Shown: positions 1 through 7,289 of the stretch, one piece after another
Layout of the letters: the number at the start of each line of letters is the position of its first letter
Position numbering within the stretch: position 1 is the first letter of the stretch
Assembly: GCA_900544075.1 (NCBI GenBank)
Contig: UQTJ01000055.1
Location: 1 to 15,801, forward strand
Direction: 5' to 3'
DNA from: an uncultured Bacteroides sp.
GTDB lineage: Bacteria > Bacteroidota > Bacteroidia > Bacteroidales > Bacteroidaceae
Length of the DNA: 15,801 nt
The notes under the pieces: generated by a model
Told to the model about the DNA's origin: nothing
The model's input: only the letters and a program-made list of their open reading frames with translations
Databases searched by the model: none
Made by a program: the position numbers and the translations under genes

Positions 1-2
1 AC

Positions 3-23
3 AATGGCCGAGCGGCATTTTTT
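3..23 (+). terminator. possible rho-independent terminator at the window edge
   Basis: A short hairpin (AATgGCC, loop GAGC, GGCATT, with one bulged G) is followed directly by a run of six T on the plus strand. It would end a plus-strand transcript arriving from left of the window, which would then converge on the MATE gene. The stem is short and its upstream context is missing, so the call is tentative. On the minus strand no T-run follows the hairpin, so it is not a good terminator for the MATE gene. Confidence 0.3.
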
Positions 24-37
24 ATATTTAATCGATT

Positions 38-859
38 TTATCGGACAGCAATATTTCCGAGTATGTTTATAAGATAAGTGATGACCACCTGCGAGAAACT
101 GTAGGACATGTTCTCTCCTGCAGAAGGAATACCGATTTTGAGCAGATTTTTAAGTTCAATCCAAGGGAAAGGTCTGAAAAGAGCAAGAGGGAATCTGGAT
201 ATATGTTTTCTGAAAAGTATTACAAATAGTACAACCATGCTTACTCCTCGTGCGATAGAAGTGGAAATGGCGGCACCCTCGGCACCCATAGCCGGAAAAC
301 CGAATTTTCCGAAAATCAGTATATAGTTTCCGACGATATTCATGATGTTCACCAGAATGGTGACAAGCATAGGATAGATAGCCTTGTTGGCACTGCGGAG
401 TGAGGCAGAGATGGTGAGAGATATTGCCTGGAAGAAAGCGAATGCACCTACTATCTCCATATAGCCTATACCATATTGTAGAAGCTCCGGACGAAGCCCC
501 ATCCAGTCGAGAAGTGTCACTGCTCCGAAATGCAGTATGGCACTGACCAGCAGACCTACAACGAGGTTCAGCAATAGTGATACTCCTACCACCTGTATCA
601 TCTTCTGTTGTAGTTTGGCACCGAGATACTGCGAGCAAAGCACTGATGTACCGATGTTGATAACCTCGAATATGAGGAATGCAAACATCACAATCTGATT
701 TACTACACCCACTGCCGCCACACTCTCGTCAGAGTATTGGCTCAACATTACGGTGTCTATGGCTCCTAACATCATAATCAGGAGCGTTTCAATAAAAATA
801 GGGACTACCAGTTTGGTAAGTCCCTTTTTGATATTTGTCTGTTGAATAACTTTTTCCAC
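38..859 (-). pseudogene. MATE-family multidrug/Na+ antiporter, 3'-truncated
   Basis: The 273 residues match the N-terminal part of a MATE (NorM/DinF-like) efflux pump of the inner membrane, which exports drugs or cations using an H+ or Na+ gradient. The first hydrophobic segment reads PIFIETLLIMMLGAIDTVML, the helix 2-3 region contains GTSVLCSQYLGA, and helices 4-6 follow, with the loop FPAMGAEGAAISTSIAR. The protein then enters the second lobe (IGIPSAGENMSYSFSQVVITYLINILGN) and stops after about one of its six helices. MATE proteins are normally about 440-460 residues with 12 helices, so roughly 170 residues are missing. Neither the frame beyond the stop nor the shifted frames in positions 1-37 look like MATE sequence, so one frameshift does not explain the loss. 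The start is GTG at 859, about 25 nt downstream of a -7 element. A half-transporter is probably non-functional. A deletion, insertion or assembly edge just left of position 40 is likely. Confidence 0.62.
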
Positions 860-884
860 TTTTTTGTCAGAATTTTTTCCGCTG

Positions 885-892
885 CAAAGTTA
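885..892 (-). promoter_or_regulatory. -7 promoter element of the MATE gene
   Basis: TAACTTTG on the minus strand fits the Bacteroidota -7 consensus TAnnTTTG and lies 25 nt before the GTG start at 859. I see no clear TTTG at the -33 distance. It suggests that the MATE gene is transcribed separately from the arginine operon. The rest of the 77-bp gap between proC and MATE holds nothing else recognisable. Confidence 0.45.
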
Positions 893-936
893 CGTCATTC
901 TTTCAATATGGTGTATTGATGTATGTCAAGTTATTT

Positions 937-1713
937 TCAGATACAGCTTTCTTTAATAGCATTTATCACAGCAGAGGTGAAACCTTCGTGTTCGAGGCGG
1001 TTCAGACCTTTGATTGTGATTCCTCCCGGAGTAGTGACCTTTTCTATCTCGGTGGCCGGATGTGACGAATCGTCTTTCAGAAGAATCTGTGCCGCACCAA
1101 GCATAGTCTGTGCTACCATTTTCTTGGCTTCCTGAGGTTTGAATCCCAACTCGATTCCTGCCTGCATGGCTGCCTGCACGTATTTCAGTACATATGCAAT
1201 TCCGCATGAAGTGAGAGCTGTTCCTGCAGGGAATAGCTTTTCTTCTATCAGGACTGCAACTCCCATCTCGTTGAACAGTTTCATCATAATGTCAATCTGC
1301 TCGACAGAAGCATTTCTTGATGCAACGAGAGTCAGACTTTCGCTTATTGCAATGGCTGTATTGGGAATGACGCGGAAAATAGGCATCTCCGGGTCTACGA
1401 AATGTGCCAAATCTTCGAAAGTAAGTCCTGCTGCTACAGATACAAGAATCTGTGGCTGGCGCAGACGCAAAGGTTTGAGCACCTCCTCCATCTTCCACGG
1501 CTTGACAGCAAGGACTACTATGTCTGCACCGTCGGCAGCTTCCTTATTACTGTTTGTCGTATTGATTTCGGGATATTCTTCCTTCAATTTCTCCAACTTT
1601 GCATTGCTCGGATTCGACACTGTTATGTCGCTTGCGTCTACATACTGTCCGTGTGCCAGGCCGCGTGCTATAGCACCGCCCATGTTTCCTGCACCGATAA
1701 TTGCTATTTTCAT
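937..1713 (-). CDS. proC: pyrroline-5-carboxylate reductase
   Basis: The product catalyses the last step of proline synthesis, reducing 1-pyrroline-5-carboxylate to L-proline with NAD(P)H in the cytoplasm. The 258 residues fit the family's usual length of about 260-275. The N-terminal Rossmann motif IGAGNMGGAIARGL (residues 6-19) binds the cofactor. The strand VVLAVKPWKMEEVL and the segment FRVIPNTAIAISES are typical of P5C reductases. The C-terminal signature TTPGGITIKGLNRLEHEGF identifies the all-helical dimerisation domain that forms the active site. The ATG at 1713 lies 2 nt after the argD stop, so it is very likely translated with argD as the last gene of the arginine operon. Its position links proline formation to ornithine/arginine supply. 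proB is found about 10 kb away on the other strand, and proA is not in the window. Confidence 0.96.
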   Translation of the reverse strand: MKIAIIGAGNMGGAIARGLAHGQYVDASDITVSNPSNAKLEKLKEEYPEINTTNSNKEAADGADIVVLAVKPWKMEEVLKPLRLRQPQILVSVAAGLTFEDLAHFVDPEMPIFRVIPNTAIAISESLTLVASRNASVEQIDIMMKLFNEMGVAVLIEEKLFPAGTALTSCGIAYVLKYVQAAMQAGIELGFKPQEAKKMVAQTMLGAAQILLKDDSSHPATEIEKVTTPGGITIKGLNRLEHEGFTSAVINAIKESCI

Positions 1714-1715
1714 AA

Positions 1716-2837
1716 TTATATAACCTTGTGAAGTTTCTCTAAGAAGTCATCAGCTTCTGCCATGCTCAGACAGAGAGGAGGCAACAGACGGATAACATTG
1801 GTTCCGCTTACACCTGTGAATACTTTCTGTTCGAAAAGAAGTTTGCTGCGGATTTCCTTGATAGGTTCTTCAAACTCCATACCAATCATAAGTCCGAGTC
1901 CGCGAAGTTCCTTTATTCCTTTGAAGGATTTGAGCTCTTCCATAAGGTGTGCACCTACCTTTGCAGCATTTTCTATAAGGTTTTCTTCCTTCATCACATC
2001 GAGAACAGCTATTGCAGCGGCACATCCCAAATGATTGCCTCCGAAAGTAGTACCAAGCTGTCCGTACACCGGAGTAAACTTAGGGCTGATAAGTACGGCA
2101 GCCATTGGGAATCCGTTTGCAATACCTTTGGCTACAGTAATTATATCCGGCTTGATACCCATGTGCTGGTGAGCGAAGAACTTACCGCTTCTGCCATAAC
2201 CAGACTGTATTTCGTCGAGGATAAGAACTGTGTTTGTTTCGTCACACATATGGCGCAGTTCCTTCATGAACTCAGCATTTGGTACCTGAATACCGCCCAC
2301 ACCCTGTATTCCTTCGATGATAACAGCGCATACGTCACCCTTTGAAAGTTCGGCCTTTACAGCTTCTGTATCGTTTAGAGGGAGATATGTTACATGTCCG
2401 TTATCGTTTATCGGAGCAATGATTTTAGGATTGTTTGTTACTTCCACAGCCAGTGAAGTACGTCCGTGGAAAGCCTTTGCAAATGAAATGACTCTTGTGC
2501 GTCCGTTATAGAATGAAGCTAATTTCAATGCGTTTTCGTTGGCTTCGGCACCTGAGTTAATCAGGAACAGCTGATAATCATCGTAACCACACATAGCTCC
2601 GAGTTTTTCTGCAAGGTCCTTCTGGAGTGTATTGATTACGGAGTTTGAGTAGAAGCCTAATTTAGCTACCTGATTGCTTACGGCTTCCACGTAGTGCGGA
2701 TGGGCATGTCCTATTGATATTACTGCATGTCCTCCGTACAGGTCAAGATATTCATTTCCTTTCGCGTCCCATACGTGACAGCCTTTGCCATTCACGATGT
2801 TTACGTCGAAAAGGGGATATACGTCGAAGAGGGTCAT
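1716..2837 (-). CDS. argD: N-acetyl/N-succinylornithine aminotransferase
   Basis: This is a class III, PLP-dependent aminotransferase of 373 residues, close to the ArgD size. It transfers the amino group of glutamate to N-acylglutamate semialdehyde, giving N-acylornithine. Visible motifs are the phosphate-binding NSGAEAN (around residues 94-100), LILDEIQSGYGRSG with the cofactor-binding Asp208, and TVAKGIANGFPM with the Schiff-base Lys237. The C-terminal GTNVIRLLPPL segment is typical of the family. In Bacteroides fragilis and relatives the downstream transcarbamylase uses N-succinylornithine, so the natural substrate here is probably succinylated. That is an inference from the lineage, not from a residue in this sequence. 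It is separated from argC by 220 bp of repeat-rich DNA and followed by proC after 2 nt. Ornithine or GABA aminotransferase is less likely given the operon. Confidence 0.95.
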   Translation of the reverse strand: MTLFDVYPLFDVNIVNGKGCHVWDAKGNEYLDLYGGHAVISIGHAHPHYVEAVSNQVAKLGFYSNSVINTLQKDLAEKLGAMCGYDDYQLFLINSGAEANENALKLASFYNGRTRVISFAKAFHGRTSLAVEVTNNPKIIAPINDNGHVTYLPLNDTEAVKAELSKGDVCAVIIEGIQGVGGIQVPNAEFMKELRHMCDETNTVLILDEIQSGYGRSGKFFAHQHMGIKPDIITVAKGIANGFPMAAVLISPKFTPVYGQLGTTFGGNHLGCAAAIAVLDVMKEENLIENAAKVGAHLMEELKSFKGIKELRGLGLMIGMEFEEPIKEIRSKLLFEQKVFTGVSGTNVIRLLPPLCLSMAEADDFLEKLHKVI

Positions 2838-3057
2838 AATCTAATTAAGAATTAATAATTAATAATTAAGAACTGAGGGTTTAATCAATTAAGAATTAAA
2901 AATTAATAATTATGAGTTTAATCCTTAATAATTATTGAGTCCACTTTAAAAAAGTACATTTTTCAGTTTTGCCATCATTTAATGTCTGTTATGGAAAAGA
3001 CTTTTTGTAATGGACTCATGAGTAATTTTTAATTCTTAATTTTTAATTATTCATTAA
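2838..3057. repeat. AT-rich inverted and direct repeat block between argC and argD
   Basis: These 220 bp carry no gene. A 19-bp sequence at 2887-2905 (AATTAAGAATTAAAAATTA) returns as an exact inverted copy at 3023-3041. Inside it, GAGTCCA (2937-2943) pairs with TGGACTC (3011-3017). A direct variant of the 19-mer lies at 2843-2860. ACTCATGAGT (3014-3023) is a 10-bp palindrome. The middle (about 2944-3010) is unique, less AT-biased sequence. The nested arms could fold into a large cruciform or RNA hairpin inside the operon transcript. It resembles a small non-coding repetitive element, but I see no clear target-site duplication. No TAnnTTTG promoter for argD is visible in it. Confidence 0.7.
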
Positions 3058-4026
3058 CTAAAACGCACTTGGTTTCAATCTCAGTCCCACTGTTTCCTCA
3101 AGGTTGAACATCAGGTTCATGTTATGCACTGCCTGACCGCTTGCACCTTTCAGCAGATTGTCGATACATGAGATGATTAGAAGCTTGTCGCCATGTTTCT
3201 CTAAGTGGAGCAGACACTTGTTGGTGTTTACCACCTGTTTCAAGTCGATATTCTTTTCAACAATGTGTACGAAAGAATCTTCAGCATAATAGTCTTCATA
3301 CATCTTTACCAGTTCTGCAAGTTCCACTTTAGTCTTTACCACTATAGTAGCGAAGATACCTCGTGCGAAGTCGCCACGGTAAGGGATAAAGTCTATCTCA
3401 GAATCGAAACTGTTCTGAAGTTGGCAGAGTGATTGCTTGATTTCAGGTACATGCTGATGCTGGAACGGCTTGTAGATGCTCATGTTGTTGTTACGCCAGC
3501 TGAAGTGGCTTGTTGCACCCGGCTTTACTCCGGCACCTGTACTACCTGTGATGGCATTAACCATGACATCATCGTTGAGCAGCAGGTTCTTTGCCAATGG
3601 CAGAAGGCCCAACTGGATACAAGTGGCAAAACATCCCGGATTGGCTACATGCTTGCTATGGCAGATAGCGCGTCTGTTCAGTTCCGGCAATCCGTAGATG
3701 AAATCATGGTCGTCGCTCTTGATGCGATAATCCATAGACAGGTCGATAATCTTCAAGTCTTCAGGTACGTTGTGGCTGTCCATGAACTTCTTTGTATCGC
3801 CATGTGCAGTACAGAAGAAGAGAACATCTATCTTGTCCAATGGAAGTTCGTCTGTAAATGTAAGCTCGGTTTCGCCATACAGTCCTTCGTGAACATCTGT
3901 AATCTTGTTTCCGGCGTTGCTCGAACTGTTGATGAATACTATCTCTACTTCAGGATGGTTGATAAGCAGACGAATAAGTTCGCCTGCCGTATATCCTGCA
4001 CCACCTATAATTCCTACTTTTATCAT
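3058..4026 (-). CDS. argC: N-acyl-gamma-glutamyl-phosphate reductase
   Basis: The enzyme reduces N-acylglutamyl phosphate to the semialdehyde with NADPH, the third step of arginine synthesis, in the cytoplasm. The 322-residue protein opens with the nucleotide-binding motif GIIGGAGYTAGELIRLL (residues 5-21). The catalytic cysteine is Cys132 in VANPGCFATCIQLGLLPL. The region around SMDYRI and YGLPELNR matches the long-form ArgC family, and FQHQHVPEI resembles the substrate-binding histidine region. Its ATG overlaps the argG stop by 4 nt (ATGA), so translation is coupled. ArgB, which supplies its substrate, is not in the window. As with ArgD, the acyl group is probably succinyl in this lineage (inference). 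Confidence 0.96.
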   Translation of the reverse strand: MIKVGIIGGAGYTAGELIRLLINHPEVEIVFINSSSNAGNKITDVHEGLYGETELTFTDELPLDKIDVLFFCTAHGDTKKFMDSHNVPEDLKIIDLSMDYRIKSDDHDFIYGLPELNRRAICHSKHVANPGCFATCIQLGLLPLAKNLLLNDDVMVNAITGSTGAGVKPGATSHFSWRNNNMSIYKPFQHQHVPEIKQSLCQLQNSFDSEIDFIPYRGDFARGIFATIVVKTKVELAELVKMYEDYYAEDSFVHIVEKNIDLKQVVNTNKCLLHLEKHGDKLLIISCIDNLLKGASGQAVHNMNLMFNLEETVGLRLKPSAF

Positions 4027-5228
4027 ACGTCCGCCTCGTCTTTATGGTTAGCATAATAGGCTCTGAGCGGAGTAGAAAGAACCTTGATGAATCCTTTTGC
4101 ATCGTCGGCTGTCCAGCCTTTCTGCATTTCACCGTATTCACCGAACTTGTTCTTCACGAGGTCGTCCTTAGAATCAACGCCTACAGTTGAGAAGCAGTAA
4201 GGACGCAATTCCAGAATAACAGTACCGTTTACGTTACGCTGGCTTTCTGTAAGCATAGCTTCGATGTCGCGCATAACAGGTTCAAGATACTGGCTTTCGT
4301 GGAGGAACATACCATACCAGTTGGCAACCTGATCCTTCCAGTACTGCTGCCATTTACTCAAAGTATATTTTTCGAGGAACTTATGTGCACCGATGATAAG
4401 CATAGGAGCTGCAGCCTCGAATCCTACACGTCCCTTGATACCGATGATTGTATCACCTACGTGCATATCGCGGCCGATACCGTAAGCGGCACCGATTTCT
4501 TCAATCTTCTGGATAGCCTTAATCTTGTCATCGAATTTCTCTCCGTTTACAGCGCAGATTTCACCTTTTTCGAATTCAAGTCTGAGCTCTTCCGAACCTG
4601 TCTTTTCTACCTGTTTCAGATATGCGCTTTCCGGCAATCCCTGAGTTGAGTCCAGAATTTCTCCACCACAGATAGATGTTCCCCAGATACCTACGTTGTA
4701 AGAGTATTTAAGTTTTGTAAAGTCTGCTTCGAAACCATGCTCTTTCAGGTAGTTGATTTCATATTCACGGCTCAAAGCCATGTCGCGTGTAAGAGTGATG
4801 ATTTCCACAGCCGGAGCCATAACAAGGAAAGTCATGTCAAAACGAACCTGGTCGTTACCTGCTCCTGTTGAACCGTGAGCGATGGCGTGTGCACCGATTT
4901 CGTTAGCATAACGTGCAATGGCCAATGCCTGGAAGATACGTTCCGAACTTACAGAAATAGGGTAGGTTCCGTTACGGAGTACGTTACCGAAAACCATATA
5001 TTTCAGACTCTTTTCGTAGTATTCCTGTGTAACGTCAAGAGTAACATATTTTACAGCTCCAAGCTTATAAGCATTTTCTTCATTCTGTTTCAATTGTTCC
5101 GGGCTGAAACCTCCGGTATTGGCACAAGCCGCATATACTTCGTATCCTTTTTCTTTTGCAAGATACATTACAGTGAATGATGTATCAAGACCGCCGCTGA
5201 ATGCCACAACTACTTTTTTCTTTTCCAT
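4023..5228 (-). CDS. argG: argininosuccinate synthase
   Basis: The enzyme condenses citrulline and aspartate with ATP to argininosuccinate, the penultimate arginine step. The 401 residues fit the family. The N-terminal PP-loop AFSGGLDTSFTVMYLA binds ATP. SISSERIFQ-like, GSTGAGNDQVRFD and YSYNVGIWGTSICGGEI segments follow, and GIGRDMHVGDTIIGIKGR is well conserved. The loop after the P-loop reads ACANTGGF, not the usual ADLGQ/ANLGQ. I associate that variant with Bacteroidota ArgG, so I read it as a lineage feature and not as damage. The gene follows the GNAT gene after 30 nt and overlaps argC by 4 nt. Confidence 0.96.
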   Translation of the reverse strand: MEKKKVVVAFSGGLDTSFTVMYLAKEKGYEVYAACANTGGFSPEQLKQNEENAYKLGAVKYVTLDVTQEYYEKSLKYMVFGNVLRNGTYPISVSSERIFQALAIARYANEIGAHAIAHGSTGAGNDQVRFDMTFLVMAPAVEIITLTRDMALSREYEINYLKEHGFEADFTKLKYSYNVGIWGTSICGGEILDSTQGLPESAYLKQVEKTGSEELRLEFEKGEICAVNGEKFDDKIKAIQKIEEIGAAYGIGRDMHVGDTIIGIKGRVGFEAAAPMLIIGAHKFLEKYTLSKWQQYWKDQVANWYGMFLHESQYLEPVMRDIEAMLTESQRNVNGTVILELRPYCFSTVGVDSKDDLVKNKFGEYGEMQKGWTADDAKGFIKVLSTPLRAYYANHKDEADV

Positions 5229-5258
5229 ATATGTATGAGTTTTTTGGGTTCTTTTATT

Positions 5259-5828
5259 TTAGAAATTATTTATTTTGTCGTCCTGATGTAAAGCAGGATC
5301 GTATAACATGGCTGTACAGATACAGAATTTTCTGTTCTTTGCCATCAGAATTTCGTGGTTGATGCAACCCTCACATCCTTTCCAGAAAGCTTCATCGTCA
5401 GTAAGCTCGTTGAATGTTACAGGTACATAGCCTAATTCTGTATTCATTTTCATTACGGCAGCTCCTGATGTAAGACTGAATATTTTTGCTTTAGGCCATC
5501 TGAGTCTTGCCAAAGTGAATGAGGCATGCTTGATTCTTTTTGCAAGTCCCAGTCCACGATAGTTTGGGTGAACTATAAGTCCCGATGTGGCAACATATTG
5601 CTTGTTTCCCCACGATTCGATATAGGTAAATCCGGCAAGATCATCTCCGCACAGTGCTATGATAGCTTTACCTTCTTTCATTTTTGTGGCTACGTATTCG
5701 TGAGTACGTTCGGCTATACCTGTTCCTCTTACTTTTGCAGCCTCTCTTATGGTGTCCAGAATATAATCCACGTATTTTTCGTGTGAAGCGTCTGCCACCA
5801 TTACGTCTATTTGTTTTTCTTTTTCCAT
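5259..5828 (-). CDS. GNAT acyltransferase, candidate N-acyl(succinyl)glutamate synthase
   Basis: This 189-residue protein has a GNAT fold. The acyl-CoA pyrophosphate-binding motif A is visible at residues 86-99 (VHPNYRGLGLAKRI, containing RGLGLA), preceded by the strands IIALCGDDLAGFTYIESW. The C-terminal part, LGYVPVTFNELTDDEAFWKG followed by four cysteines (Cys152, Cys155, Cys169, Cys171), is outside the core fold and could bind a metal. It lies between argR (45 nt) and argG (30 nt) inside the arginine operon. No argA or argJ is in the window, so the likely role is acylation of glutamate, the first pathway step. Because ornithine carbamoylation in Bacteroides uses succinylornithine, succinyl-CoA is a reasonable donor. 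I recall, unverified, that mutant-fitness work in B. thetaiotaomicron supports this role for the orthologue. Donor and acceptor cannot be read from the sequence. Confidence 0.8.
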   Translation of the reverse strand: MEKEKQIDVMVADASHEKYVDYILDTIREAAKVRGTGIAERTHEYVATKMKEGKAIIALCGDDLAGFTYIESWGNKQYVATSGLIVHPNYRGLGLAKRIKHASFTLARLRWPKAKIFSLTSGAAVMKMNTELGYVPVTFNELTDDEAFWKGCEGCINHEILMAKNRKFCICTAMLYDPALHQDDKINNF

Positions 5829-5873
5829 CTTTTTTGTATGTTGTTTCCTTCAGCTTTTTTATGCTATCTTGTT

Positions 5874-6350
5874 TCAGTTTATATTTGGAATTATCAGTCT
5901 GAGTGTGTCTGTCACATTCTGTCTGGAATAACCTTCTCTGATTACCAGCATTATGGTATCATCACCAGCAATGGTACCTATTATTTCGTCAAAGTTATGG
6001 TCATCTATATCGTATGCCAGACTGCTGGCATATCCTGGTCTTGTTTTGATTACAGCTATGTTTCCAGAGAATTCTATTCCCATGAATCCGTTGTGGCGCA
6101 GCATCTCTGTAGCTCCAGGCGGATTGGTCATTCGCTTGTACATAGTATTGTTCGGAAGTACATACACATAGTTGCCGTTCATACTGGCAGCTTTAGCCAC
6201 TTTCAGTTGTTTCAAGTCCCTTGAAAGCGTGGCCTGTGTCAGGCTGAAACCCTCTTTAGTCAGTTCCTGAAGAAGTTCGTCCTGGCTTCCGATTTCTTTG
6301 ACGGAGATAATCATTTTGATGGCATCAAGCCTTGTACTTTTACTTTTCAT
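5874..6350 (-). CDS. argR: arginine repressor ArgR
   Basis: The 158 residues match the two-domain arginine repressor in full. The N-terminal winged helix (residues 5-65) carries the recognition segment SLTQATLSRDLKQL (36-49). The C-terminal domain has GTIAGDDTIMLVIREG (125-140), whose Asp130-Asp131 pair corresponds to the arginine-binding aspartates at the hexamer core. With arginine bound, the hexamer binds ARG boxes and represses arginine synthesis. As the first gene of the operon it should repress itself and the genes after it. Operator-like sequence overlaps the promoter just upstream. It is divergent from a methyltransferase gene across a 176-bp gap. Confidence 0.95.
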   Translation of the reverse strand: MKSKSTRLDAIKMIISVKEIGSQDELLQELTKEGFSLTQATLSRDLKQLKVAKAASMNGNYVYVLPNNTMYKRMTNPPGATEMLRHNGFMGIEFSGNIAVIKTRPGYASSLAYDIDDHNFDEIIGTIAGDDTIMLVIREGYSRQNVTDTLRLIIPNIN

Positions 6351-6374
6351 TGTATAATTATTCTATATTGAGCG

Positions 6375-6382
6375 CAAATATA
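6375..6382 (-). promoter_or_regulatory. -7 element of the argR operon promoter
   Basis: TATATTTG on the minus strand matches TAnnTTTG exactly. It lies 24 nt before the argR ATG, so the leader would be short. No clear TTTG is found at -33, but the ARG-box-like site at 6388-6404 occupies the region between -7 and -33, a good position for repression. Confidence 0.65.
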
Positions 6383-6387
6383 CAGCT

Positions 6388-6464
6388 ATTTATTTTAATT
6401 CATGCATAAATACGAAGTTTTTTATATCTTTATTCGTAAAAAATGTGAAATTAATGCATAAATA
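6388..6464. promoter_or_regulatory. putative ArgR operator region with paired 16-bp repeats
   Basis: On the minus strand, 6388-6404 reads CATGAATTAAAATAAAT. Its left half matches the Bacillus-type ARG box CATGAATAAAAATKCAAK and the TGAAT half of the E. coli box. A 16-bp direct repeat overlaps this site: AATTCATGCATAAATA at 6397-6412 and AATTAATGCATAAATA at 6449-6464. The copies differ at one base and start 52 bp apart, about five helical turns. The arrangement suggests ArgR hexamers binding two phased sites between the divergent argR and methyltransferase promoters. The Bacteroidota ARG-box consensus is not known to me, so the assignment to ArgR rests on position and partial match. Confidence 0.55.
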
Positions 6465-6496
6465 ATCATTATTTCGGTATATGTATAACTTTTTTG

Positions 6497-6504
6497 TAAC
6501 TTTG
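6497..6504 (+). promoter_or_regulatory. -7 element of the methyltransferase promoter
   Basis: TAACTTTG matches TAnnTTTG and is followed by the ATG at 6527 after 22 nt. A TTTCGG near 6472-6477 sits at roughly the -33 distance and only loosely resembles TTTG. The second 16-bp repeat (6449-6464) lies just upstream, so ArgR could also influence this gene. Confidence 0.5.
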
Positions 6505-6526
6505 TACATTATATAATATATAAATA

Positions 6527-7264
6527 ATGTGTATGAACTACGGATTGCTTGAGACTGGCAAAGACCCAATGGGGAATGCCATATATGATTACTTCTGTAA
6601 AGGTCAGGCTGGAAGGCTTAGGGTTTTCTCGCCACAGTTTGACGAGGATGAAATTCCTGTAGAAACTCTTTTCCGCGAATATGATGAAATGCCGGAGCTT
6701 GAGAGAATGGCTCTTGATATGGCGCAAGGTAAAATCCTTGATGTCGGTGCAGGTAGCGGTTGTCATTCGGTTGCTTTACTGGACATGAAAAAGGATGTTG
6801 AGGCAATAGATATCTCTCCTCTATCTGTAAAGGTAATGGAAGAGAGTGGGGTGAATGCCCGTCTTGCTAATCTTTTAGACCCGTCGTTTGTCGGTCGTTA
6901 TGACACTATATTGATGTTGATGAACGGCTCCGGAATTATCGGTTCCTTGCAGAATATGGAGACATTCTTTACTCGTATGAAAGAACTGTTGAACCCTTGG
7001 GGATGTATCCTTATGGATTCGAGTGACCTGAAATATTTGTTCGAGGATGAAGACGGAAGTATGCTTATTGATCTGGCAGCCGATTATTATGGTGAGATAG
7101 AGTTCAGAATGCAGTATAAACAGATAAAGGGTGAGCAATTCAAGTGGCTGTATATTGATTACGAAACTCTGAATTTTTATGCATCTCAGTATGGTTTTAA
7201 GACTGAACTTGTATATAGCGGAGAGCATTACGACTATCTGGCGAAACTGACTGTTGCCGTATAA
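6527..7264 (+). CDS. class I SAM-dependent methyltransferase of unknown substrate
   Basis: The 245 residues contain a Rossmann methyltransferase core. Motif I is ILDVGAGSGCH (residues 70-80), the acidic residue after strand 2 is Asp95 in VEAIDIS, and strand 4 reads YDTILMLMNGSGIIGSL. The segment LNPWGCILMDSSDL corresponds to the later core motif. The first 60 residues form a lid-like N-terminal region without a motif I recognise, and the C-terminal third (about 180-245) has YKQIKGEQFKWLYIDYETL. No nucleic-acid-binding domain or membrane segment is visible, so a small-molecule substrate is possible but not shown. A second in-frame ATG lies 6 nt downstream at 6533 and could be the true start. 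It is a monocistronic gene divergent from argR, and the following operon has its own promoter. Confidence 0.82.
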   Translation: MCMNYGLLETGKDPMGNAIYDYFCKGQAGRLRVFSPQFDEDEIPVETLFREYDEMPELERMALDMAQGKILDVGAGSGCHSVALLDMKKDVEAIDISPLSVKVMEESGVNARLANLLDPSFVGRYDTILMLMNGSGIIGSLQNMETFFTRMKELLNPWGCILMDSSDLKYLFEDEDGSMLIDLAADYYGEIEFRMQYKQIKGEQFKWLYIDYETLNFYASQYGFKTELVYSGEHYDYLAKLTVAV

Positions 7265-7289
7265 TTTTCATTAAAACTTTAATTCCAGC

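Noticed and set aside
4..20. TGGCCGAGCGG at the left edge resembling the D-arm of a class II tRNA
   Set aside because: No acceptor stem, anticodon or T-arm follows; the sequence runs into AT-rich DNA and the MATE 3' end. A hairpin with a T-run explains it better.
1139..1723. 194-codon open frame on the plus strand opposite proC
   Set aside because: Antisense to proC with all its signature motifs, rich in Ser/Thr/Ile without a recognisable fold.
2843..3056. CRISPR-like array suggested by repeated AATTAAGAATTAA units
   Set aside because: Repeats are few, AT-only, irregularly spaced and partly inverted, with no spacers of constant length and no cas genes nearby.
3433..4056. 207-codon open frame on the plus strand opposite argC
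   Set aside because: Antisense to argC, which is complete and motif-rich, and no promoter is seen for it.
4023..5228. ArgG considered defective because the ADLGQ-type motif reads ANTGGF
   Set aside because: The rest of the enzyme, including the SGGLDTS loop, is intact, and I associate this variant with Bacteroidota ArgG, so it is a lineage trait.
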